A stretch of 64,000 bases of DNA from assembly GCA_013399015.1 (NCBI GenBank), contig VWZX01005789.1, positions 1,373 through 65,372 of the forward strand. The letters are read 5' to 3'. The first letter of the stretch is position 1, and each line of letters begins with the position of its first letter. This DNA is from Galbula dea (lineage: Eukaryota > Chordata > Aves > Piciformes > Galbulidae). Below the pieces are notes generated by a model. The model was not told the origin of the DNA, did no database searches, and worked only from the letters and a program-made list of their open reading frames with translations. Made by a program: the position numbers and the translations under genes. Below, piece after piece: positions 37,701-49,700 of this stretch.

Positions 37701-40700
37701 AAGATCCAAGTCTTTCTGTTCAGACGGACAAATTAGTTCCACTAAAGCATTCCTCTCACAAAAAAATCTTTGTTTTACCAAAACTGTGATTAAGGATTCA
37801 CTGCAAGTTTTCATCTGTGAAAAGAACAGCTGCATAACATATCTTTATGGATTATAAGAGCTGATATCTAAGAACTATGGCACAAAAACACAGCCAGCAC
37901 TCAGCACAAACCCCAAAAAATTAAATGACAAAAAACTTGCATTTAGAAACACATATCCAATTAAAATACAAGCTAAAAAGAGCACTGTAATTTCAGACTG
38001 TTATTCTGTACCAGCTGTGACGAAGGAGCTGAGTAGTGATTTAGTCAAATCTGGGTTTGCCCAACAGAAAGTTAAGAATTCATAGAGTTTTTGCTTCTTA
38101 GAGGTAAAAAGAACAACCACCATTGGCAAGGTTACCTGTTTTGTGTTTTGATAACCAGGTGAACAGTGAGTCCATCATGAATTCCATGCTGAGTCAAAGT
38201 ATCTTGATCTTTCAAAATTTTTCCAGCAAATATCAACACAAGCTGGTCAGTGTGGGACTTGAAACGCTTGGAGATTTCTTCCTTAAACTAAAAAAAAAAG
38301 TTAACATTATGAATTTTTGTAACTGAATACTGAACTATCATTTTTTAATCATTTAAGGACAAACTATTTTCTCCACATTTAATGTAATATCCCACTTGCA
38401 CAGCACATTCCATTTTACATAATCTAGAAATACTTTATTATGTTTTCTCAACTTTTTCTGTCCACAGAAAAGAGGGAAATAGTTACTTCTTTATTTCAGA
38501 AGAGTTTCACACTGAGATCACTAGTTACATAACTAGCAATAATAAAAAACCTGATTCTTCTTAAAGACTACTCTGGCTTCACTTCAGCATGCATCTATAA
38601 GAATAAATATAGACTTGTATATATACTACTTACAGACACATATACACACACAAATATGCATATACTATATACTAGCAAGTATACACTAATAAATATGTAG
38701 TATACAGAGACAGATGCATGCACCAATGAAGGAACACTTTACTGAAAGACTGAGGCAATGTCACAAGTAATGATAAATCTGTCTACGCTTTTGCTGGAAC
38801 TGAAGAGACATTTTTGTTGTCTTCCCTGTGTCAAAATTAGCATTCCTTTCCACAAAGGCAGAAGTTATCTCTCAAGTGGCTTTTTTGTCTTCATTCAATG
38901 TATGACATAGCTACACGAAACGTGGCTGCAGCCAAGGGCATCATGAATAGCCACGTTCTTCAGCTCACTGGGAAACTATAACTGTGTTAGAACAACTAAA
39001 CATGGAAACCCTCTGTACACCTTCTTGCCTTCCCAGTTAAAAATAACCAGGTAATGCTTTGACTGAGTTCTGAATAAGATATATTATTCTCTAGAGAATG
39101 CTCTCACTGAAAGCAAAAAAATTTTACCCAACTTAAAAAGGAAGATAGCCAAGAAAAACAATAAGGAATAACATGATTATAACAAAGCCAGATGAATTTA
39201 TTCCACAAGACTAGTCAGTAGGCCAAGTATTTTTAAAATGATCCCAAACAGTTAAAAAGTCCTTCAGAATTTCACCCTATTTGACATTTTAAAATTAATT
39301 TGATCATACTACTTTAAAAATTCCAAATATCTTAGGAAATTCTCACCCCATATAGAAAAACGGAATACCAATCTTGCAATTAGTTATTAGTAATTACATT
39401 TTGTAATAGGAAGGACTAAAAAGTTAAAATCTCACTGTACTATGCTTTTAAGGTGAGTCTCAAATTGAAAGGGTTTATAGCATAGGAAAAGGGAAAAAAT
39501 CTTGTTCTTTCTTCTTTTTCTCCTGCACTTCAATAGCCAGCATCTGAAGAGAACTCTGTTCTGCCCTTGATCCTGATCCACGGGCTCCTGCATCCAGTAC
39601 CAGGATCCAGCTCCCTGAGCCTGGCTCCCATCTGCTGCTGAGGCCTTCTGCCACAGTATCAGCGATGATGTAGTTACCATCACGGGCGGGATCTGGGCTC
39701 AGTATTGGGTTTTGTACATATATGCATATATTTCATTTATCATTATTATTATTACCATTAAAGTAGTTTTAGTTTAATTTTCCATTCCACAAGTCTCTCT
39801 CTCTCATCCCCTTTCCTTTCCTGGGTGGAGCAGGAGGATAGAAAAGGGGGTAATAGGGATTGTCTGTCATTGGGTTGGCAGTCAGCCCAGCCTCAACCCT
39901 CAACAAAACCAAAACTGAGTCTGGGACACAACAGAATAAAGGGTATTAGAATAAAGGGTTGCAGTAAGGCTAATCTTTCCTTTAGGGGTGTTTTCTAATG
40001 TAATAATTCCCACCACTCTTCGGATTTTCTAATGCAGTTAGGTTGTTCTGTAAATGTGGGACTCAAAACTGGTCAAGATATTCAAAATCAGTTCTTATTT
40101 AAACCCCACATCTGCAAGCTACGTTCCAACATAAAAGAAAAAGCCAGAAATCCACTTGGGAAAATACTTGTGTTAACAGTTAACACTTACTTAACAGACA
40201 AACTCCAGACTCTTTTCTCATTTGTCACGGAAATACGCAATTTATCTTAAGAACACCCATCACAGAATGTGAGGGGTTGGAAGGGACCTCGAAAGATCAC
40301 CTAGTCCAACACCCATGAAATAATAGAAGACATGAAAGCTGACACTCTGCAGGCCAACTGGTCAGGCAGTTGCTTCCTATTCTGCATTCTTCTGGTTAAT
40401 TATTCTTTATATGCATTCCAAAGCAACAGAAAAATAGCAAAGATACTCTCAATTTGCTACAAAGCTAAGGCATAAAAATAAAGGACTATCATACTTGCCA
40501 AATCAAAGCGTAATGTGTTTTACCAAACTCCTTATCTTATTTTCTATAATACGTTGTGACAGTGAGGTCTGCAACTTAATTTCTGTCAGAAGGCCGATGT
40601 TGTAGCATGAAATGTATTCCTAGAATCACAGAATATCTCTAGTTGGAAGGGGCCCATAAGAATCATCGACTTCAACTCCCTTCTCCTTGCAGGACTACCT

Positions 40701-43700
40701 AAAACTGAACCATATGACTAAGAGCATTGTCCACCCACTCCCTGAACTCTGAAAGGCTTGGTGCCATGACCACTTCCTTGGACAGCCTGTCTCAAGTGAC
40801 CAGGCACTCTCTCAGTGAAGCACTTCTTCCAAGTGTCAAATCTGAACTTCCTCAACAGTTTAATTCCATTTCCTCATGTCCTGTCGCTGGTAGCAGAGAA
40901 AGGAGATCAGCACCTCCCTCTCCATTGTCCTCCCATGAGGAACCTGTAGACTGTTATGACATCAACCCTCACCCTTCTGTCACTGAAGAAACCAAGTGAC
41001 CTCAGCTACTCCTTTTAAGTCTTGCCCTGAAGACCTTTCACCATCTTGCTTGTCCTCCTCTACACACTCTAGTAGTTTGATGTCTTTCTTCGAAGTACTT
41101 TCTCTTAAACCAAGCCCTGTAACATCCTTCTAGAAGCTATTTACCCACAAGGTCAAGGAAACAAAACATCACTTATAGGACATAACCAAGTAGCATCTAC
41201 TATTACAAGTATACAGGCACCAAAGGCTGCACTCTTCCCTTTTCCTTCTTGCATGTAATTTTATTTAGGTGATCTGCAAAAACAACATTATAGTAAGACA
41301 TGAGTGCAACAGTCAGCCCCAAAACAACCCATGTGCATGAAACAAATGCACAACAGATTGATATGGTATGTCATTATAGGCCACAAAGGCCAGGCTCTCC
41401 AGGAGAGAAAACAGACAAAGCAGAGGTCAGTTTCTCACAAGAAAGAGTTAGACAGCCTGAGAAAGAAAGTGGGAGTCAGCTAGGAGGAGCTTCGCAGCTG
41501 CACATAAAGGCTTAACACCCTACACAGTCTTAGCATGCTACGCTCCCCACAGCTCACAACATCAGTCTTATCACATTCATGTGTTTTTGAAGTGCACTTT
41601 TTTTATCACATTTATGGTAGTTGTGTTCATCCACTAAGTGTTACTTGCTAATTGGTCAGTATCCTTTGTATATGAAAGTGTCAGTTGCTAATTCATCAGT
41701 ATACATTGTGTACGAGGTGTTACTTACTGATTGGTCAGTGCTCTTTCTGTATGAAGGTAACTGGTCATTATCCTTCCTGTAAAAGTATAAATTCTAGCTT
41801 CTGGAACAGTAAAATGATTCTGATTGACATCAGCAACCGGGGTCTGTGCCCTCATACACCACAGATCTCTCTCCAGCCAAAATAACAAAACTGTCAAGAA
41901 TACTGAGCGAATTTTGGCTAACGAGGTATATTTACACTGAAAGCCTAACCAAGATGCAAAAAAAGAGACACAGGTCATTCATCAGCCTTGCCTGCACTCA
42001 GTACAACCTTGGCACTTCTGGAATGACAAGGTACAAGCAGGACCAAACCCTCTGACACTTCTCACAGAAGACTTCCACATACAATGTGGAAAGCTATTTT
42101 GCAAATGAGTCTGGTGACTGACGTTAACAGTCAAAGATACCAGCAACAGATTAGGTCCACACAATTTTTTTGCTGAGGCTCAAGGAAGAGAATCATCTAC
42201 CCATTTGTAAAATAGAATTTCAAAAACATTTTCAATACATTTGGGTTTGTGTTGGAGGTTTTTGTGGGTTTTGTTGTTTGTTTGTTTTATTTTTTAATTG
42301 TTAGCATCTAATGTGTTGATTCTGAGGGGAAAACAAAAAAAAAATCAAATTACGAGTACGTCAGTCTTCATCATCACCTGTTCTCTACCAATACCAATCA
42401 GCCTTAGGTCAGAAATTTGCTCAAGTCATTACTGTTTGCACTGTGAAATAATGTCAAGAAGGGTGGAAGAGAAGACTCTTCACCATCATCAAAGGGCAAA
42501 CACCTATCTTCAGTATTCTCAGCCTCTCACTGCTAATGGTAAATGAACTGCAAGACCACTCCCCTACCTACAGTAAAGGGGAAAATCCAGAAGTTTCTCT
42601 ACATTAAGACACTGAAAAGACAAGAGAAATGACTGGCAATTGCATTCTTATGCCCACAATCCCCATCTGTGTAGCTTTTACAGGACTCCCCGTCACTCAT
42701 TCATTGCACTACTGGCAAAATATAAATTGTGAAATAAGGTACTACAGAACTAAGGTAATGAAAGACCACACAAACACTGAAGACAGCTGTCTCAATTTTC
42801 TGTTCCCTAAACATCAATCTAGTATGTATTACCTCAGAGCCTCCAAATAAACATACGGAATCAACAGCAAAGGGAATAAAGGAAAGGAAATTATGATGAT
42901 GAAAGTTAATACATTTTTAGGCAGTTGTAAGAAAATAAAACTTTGGTACTGTTCAAATCACCAGCTTGTACAACTGAACTAAACAACACTATCAGTAAAT
43001 TACAGCTAAAATAGTTTGTCACCTGGGAAATAATAAAAAAAAGAGTACAAAGTGTCACTGGCTGGAAACAATGAGCATTTCCGTCCAATTCTCCTACTGA
43101 ACAGAGTCTTCCTTTTTATTCCCATGTAACAACCTGGGCAATGATTTCAGGTGTTTTACTTTAGTGTTGTATAGTAGTGTTGTAATACAAGTATTACTTC
43201 ATTGTAATAATACTAGGCACTGTGATATTACAAAGCTGTTCAGCTGTACCTGACCATAGAAAAGGACGTGAAGTTGTAAAAATATAGAATGGTTCACTAT
43301 ATACCTAACAATTAGCATGTTCACAGAAACTAGCTCATTGTACTCCTCTAGTAACTGAATACAATAAAAATAATATAAAATTATGTCAGTTTTATACATC
43401 ACTATTAAGATGAATCAGTGGAAAGAAACACAATGGGAATCAAACTGAAACACAGGGCTAACATCTACCCAGAGGCCTAGTTGCCCTAGGGAGTAAAGGA
43501 GAAAGCATTCTCAACCACAGGTAATTAATTGAAGGTCACAGCTTCCTCAAATCATGGCAACTTGTAGATTTGACATCAATTAGAACAAATCTAAAGCTAG
43601 TCTTGTTGAAATACCTTGACCACATTATCATTTTACCTCAAGTTAACTTGTTTCTATGAAGTTGTTTTTGAAAGACAGGAACAGTGTCAATTTTCACATT

Positions 43701-46700
43701 AACAACATCCACATGCTGCCCATCACTACTTCTCTCCAGTCTTACTTTCTATGCCACATATTGTCATCTTCATGCAACTTAGAAAAAACACAGCCCAATA
43801 CTCTGCTAACTCAGCTGTTTTGTTCCATGTTAACACTAAAAAGGCTCCACAAAGCAATTTAGGACTTCTATTACACACCTACGCAACACGTTTACTTCTG
43901 AAGCTTTTTTGCAAGGTATGTGTGGACACCCTGGTGTTGATGCCCAGTGCTGAATAAATGAACACTCATACCCAAGCTAGCTAAAGTATACATTTTGTCA
44001 CTGAACAAAGCAAGTACCTGAATACTCATGAAGCAGAACAGCTGTAAAAGAGAGACTGTTTTGTACTGTCACTTTGCAGAGCAGTTCCATACTTTAAATA
44101 TTAACCTATTAACCTTGGCCATCTGACAAAATGGCCTATGAAGGGCCTGGTGAAAAGTTATTCCAGGCAAAGTAAAAACATGCCAATTGTTCTTTGGTAT
44201 GTTAATACCATATAATGATTCAAAAGCTTTTGCTGACTCACTCTATGACATCAAAACCAGAAACTGCAATAACATTACTGTCCATTCACATGACAAAGTG
44301 CTATGCAAAAGGAATAAACAGAGGAAAACAAGTAAATGAAAAGTACTTTCCCAAGTTCTTGGCTTAATAAGAAATTTTAAAATTAAATTACAGTAACAGT
44401 CTGAAAGGGGCCTCAGGGAATTAACATCCAGTTCCCACTGAGAGAGAACAGAAAACAAGCCTCTAAAAACTTCTACTGCTTTGAAAATGCTAAGCCACAA
44501 CCTTTTTCAGATGACAATAAAAAAGCAAAGTTGCTGACTCTCCCCACACCAAACTCTGTTTTGAACATGGTAATTGATGACATTGAGGCAAAAGTTTGTA
44601 TCTAGAGGGCTGAACTGCAGTTTACATTCCCAGCAATCCCTGTTCTACTACAGAGTCTACTACAGAACAATTTTCAGATCACATTACCTAGTTCAGCACT
44701 GCTATTTCAAAACACATCCATGACCATTTAAACTTTCCACTGTCATTCCTATTAACATACACGGTTAAACATATTAGCTGGACTCTAGTCTTTCTTACAC
44801 CCACGTCCAGCAGTTTTAACAGAAGCTTACTTAGACGAGCTCCAACTTCTCTTTTATTCAGTTGAATTAATGGCTACAGGTCTGCTTGACCCCAGAAGTA
44901 GGGAACCAAACATACTAAAGGCAATACGACCACTAACAGCTGTTGTCTCCTTTCGCGATGAGTCATAGTTTAATTCACAATCTTTAAGACTAGCAGGTAA
45001 GACAGTGAAAAGAGGGTTTCACTGCAGAGTTCTTAAACACTGTAGAGGAAGAGGGACAAGAACTTGTGGTTTCAAGCAGGAAAGTACTTTTGGCCCGTAG
45101 TTTGCGGCAGATTAAGCATAGTTACAAAGCACACCTATAATCAGGCTTCTATATAAGCATATTCTGGAGTAATTATCTTCCTGTACCCTTGCCAATGACT
45201 CACACTAGTTTCACAAGGAAATTATTTCCTCAAATCTCTGCAACCAAACCAAATTCACAAAAAAACTAATCTCAGGAAACAAATTGGAATAGGCTGCCCA
45301 GGGAAGTGGTGGAGTCACCATCCCTGGAGGTTTTTAAGAAGAGGATAGATGTGGTTCTTCAGGGGATGATTTAGGGATAAGAGTAGTGTAGGGCTATCAG
45401 TTGGACTGGATGATCTTGAGGGTCCTTTCCAACCATAATGATTCTGTCATTTTGTGAAATTCGCATTCTTGATGAGCTTACAAGGCTAGTAGCCCATGAA
45501 GAAAAACTGGCAGTGCAGCCTAGTGAAAGGGCTCAGGACACATGTTCTGCCCAATTCTATCCCTTCCAGGCATCCTCCAGCAAACCACTCCACTCTTTCA
45601 TGCTTTGCCTTAAAAATAATTTACGAGGGATACTCTTCTCCACAAAAGCACTTCACAATCTACCCACGAAAAGCATACTTGAAATAGAATCACAGAATTG
45701 TCAGAGATGGAAAGGACCTTAAAGATTATCTAGTTCCAACCCCCCTGTCTGGCAGGAACACCATCCACTAGATCAGGCTGCCCAGGGCCCCATCAAGCCT
45801 TGTCTTAAAAGCTTCCAGGGATGAGGCTTCCACAACCTCTCTGGGCAACCTGTTCCACTGTCTCACCACCCTCATGCTGAAGAACTTCCTCCTAATGTCT
45901 AACATAAATCTACCCTCCTCTAGATTGCATCAATTCCCCCTACTCCTATCACTATCGCTCAAGGGAGAATCGCTTCCCTTGACCTGCTGGCCAGGCTTCT
46001 CTTGATGCAGCTCAGGATACGGCTGGCCTTCTGGGCTGCAAGCGCACACTGGTGGCTCATGTTAAGCTTCTCATTCACCAACACACAACAAATAGAGCTA
46101 GCCTGCTCTCCAACAAATCCATAAGATTGGAAAAGGGCATAAAAGGATTATGTGTAAAATGGGATTCTTGCAGTAGAGTTCCCTTTTGAGAATCTACCAT
46201 ATACTTTCTGTTTCATGAGACAGTATATTTTACCCTTCAAATGAACCAGGAGGAGTTTCGGCAACACTCACCTTTCCTGAGGAAACACTGACATGCGTGT
46301 TACTGCTGACAGAAGAATTCCTTCTCATCTAACCTGCTAGGTAAGCATCTTTAAATAGCTTGACTTTATCAAGTTGTACGTTTAAGGTGATACAGAATAC
46401 AATCATGAGTAGCCTACAGACATAACAGTCAGTGGTAGACATCAGTAAACCACATCATCAACAAAAAGTTTAAACTAAAACATTTTTCTCCATGTCACCA
46501 TGAACTCCTAAATTTTAGGATTTTGACCTAACCTTACTTCCAGAAACTGACCCTCCTTACATAGCCAAGACTTATAGTTACTAGACTAAGTTACTGACTG
46601 GGCTCTAAAATAAACATGTAGAATATCTTACCATGACACATCTACCACAGGTATTCACTCACTAGGGCTTTCTCTGCTGTTGGAAAATGTTAACAGTATG

Positions 46701-49700
46701 CAGGAAAGCCTTCAAAAATTCTGTGACACCCCTGACACGTGACTCAGGGATGCTAACAAAACAAACTCACAGGAAATTACAAGAAGGTAGGTCTCATTTG
46801 ACATGGATAAGGTTTAAAAAGGATTAAAAACCTGAACTATCGAAATGAACCCATTATTCTGCAGAGAAGTATCTGCACACAGGACACCTCACAGTATTAT
46901 CCGAATAGGCATCTGCCAGTTATTTATCAGAAGACACTTGCTAAGTACCTTGGTTACCTAACTATGTACCATCAGTTACCTGATACCTTTGAGTTATGTC
47001 TAAGTAAGCCAAATTTCAGGAAAGTCAATTCACTTTCTTCTAAGAGTTTTTATTCTACCATTGCTCCAAAACAATTATAATCAAGTTTCCAAAATGAAAA
47101 TAAAAACTGCTTGAGAAACATGAATAATTAGAGTACCTTGCAAGGCAAACTCCATAAAGAGCCACACAGACATGCTTCACCACACAGAGACACAAGACGA
47201 TGGAAAACCTAATGCTAAAAAATTAATGTACTCAAGTGTCTTGTGTGCCCACAGAAAATTAAGTCATAATCCTGGAAAAGAACAACAAACTGGATTCCAC
47301 GATATAGTTTCAACCTCTTTTGATTGCACCATTCAATAATCCCTGGACTACAGAGAAAAAACAGAGACAGAATTGAATTAAGTTAAAAGAACTGGTATTA
47401 AACCGTTAAGTAAAATATCACATAAAACATTAAAAACACATGCAAGTCAGAAAAGATGCTCCACTATCAAATCACTCAATGTTCCCCTTAACATCTGCAC
47501 CTGTGTAATCATTATAAACAGCATATTACCAATTTGAGACTGTGAGAATCAGGCTTAAATTTGAAACCCTGGATTTACAGATTTAACATTTCAATCATAG
47601 ACTGTACTCAGGCTGTAACCAGAGCATACAACTTGATGAGATCTCCACTTGACAAAAAGCAGAATCTCAACAGAATATACAAGTTTACACATACAATTCA
47701 GTAGATTAGGCTTTTTATATACAATTTAGCGTAACAAGCCCAGTATTTACGTGCTTGCTTAGTTTTAAAAAAAATACTACAAGCTGTTAATTATGCTGCT
47801 AGTGAAAACTGTATTCAACAATGAAGATAAATTCCTTAAAAACACTGAAGTTAAATAAAAATGGTGAAAAAATGCAAAAGAACCAAACCTATAATCACAG
47901 GAGTGACACCAATTCTCTACAAGAACTGCAAGCCTCTGAAATTATTAAGCTAACAGAATAGATCTAGCAAATCTGAACAAACAGTTAAAAATATACAGCA
48001 AGGCATTTTATTTGGTTTCAAAGTTGTAACGTTCACAGAACGTACAACTTGATTTCTTGCAGTCTGCATATACACTGATGGATAATAACACTGAACTAGT
48101 TACAAAAAAAATCTTGAACACTGCAAATGTCAACACTAAGCATTATATGAAAAGCATAATGAAGTCTCAGCAAGCCTTAATTCTTCTAAAATTCCTGTAC
48201 AGCATAAACAGTCTTAATGATGAAAATAATATATTTTCACGTAACTTGTTCCAACAGCTCATCACTGAATTCAAATCTTTCACTAAGACATAATGAAATG
48301 AGCTGTCCATAACATGAGCACACTTTGTCTTTGTATCCAGGTTTTATCAAAATACATACTTAAATCAACCCCAGCAAGCAAGAAAATGCAAAGATTATAT
48401 TGCCATGATGCCAGAAAATAAACCAAAGCAGAAAAAACAACCCCAAACCAAACTGAACAGTTTTACTGAGTGGAAGTGTCAGCACGATCAAGGTCAGCTA
48501 AAGGCAAGAGGCTTATAGGTATTCATCTTTCCCGCCACATAAGCATGGAGTCTTTGCACAGAGCAAGAGCAATATTATACCCAGTCAAGAAAACATTTGG
48601 TCCTTGTTCGAATACTGTGCTCAGCACAATCAAATAGATTCCACAGAAAAAGATACATGGGTGGCACTTGCCATCAACTCTCCTCCCATAGTGACTTTGT
48701 ACCTGAAGGCTATTTTTCATTCCGCATACTGCATACTCACTGTTCTAGCTGCACAAGACAGGATCAGCAATAACAAATCCTATGTTGCTGAAGTTTTCCA
48801 ACTTATGGAAAAATCTTCCTTGACTTAGGACAGATGCAAACCTGACTTACATTAGTGGAGCAACATAAATTATGCTTTGTATAGGCCTTAATTTGACCCT
48901 TATAACCCACAGTATTTACCTAAAAATCCAGAATTTTGTTACGGAAATATTTTGTAATGGCTGCACACAAATAAACAAGTCAACTCACTAAGTCATAATA
49001 TTAGCTACAGAAATATACAACTGAATGAGTTTTATTTTGCTGTATGTTTAGAGTTGTTCAGTTTCTTTTCAACCTGCAAACACGGCAAGGATTGCTGGCC
49101 CACCTACGCCAACTGAACAAACCACTTGCTGACCCCAGATGCATTTGAACAGATGTTCAACTTGTTTTGTATTTCAGATTAACCTATTTTCAAGGCTGAC
49201 TCTAGAAACATCATATCTACTGTTGATGCTTATTACTGACAACAGCTTACTTTTACAGTTTAAGAGAAACAGTCAATACTAATCACACTACAGGGACATT
49301 GCATGTTTTAGTACTAGCTATGACATTGTCTGGTACTCTCTGCAACTCGGCAACGCACAGGGGCCATCTTAGTTCACAGGAATCAAGATATAACTGCAGA
49401 TCTACTCTTTTAACAGCAGCATCAAGAGAGACAATATAAAGACTTTAAAATATTTGTGGACAACAAAGACACTTTAAACAGTATGTTCTATTAATTGCCT
49501 AAACTTGCATGGTGCTTTCAGTAAAAATTTGTGTTCTTGCTAGGTTATATAACTATTTCAGTTTAAGATAATTGCTTATTTGAAAACCTAGCAGCCCCAC
49601 TGGCATTCACATTTTAAATAATCCTGTTAAAGTCAAATGCACTACCAAATTCACATCTTAAATAAATTTCTTTATAATTCCTGAAGGACCCAAACTAATA

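Noticed and set aside
41638..41784. Tandem repeats as a CRISPR array
   Set aside because: Repeats are contiguous and imperfect, without unique spacers, in a vertebrate intron.
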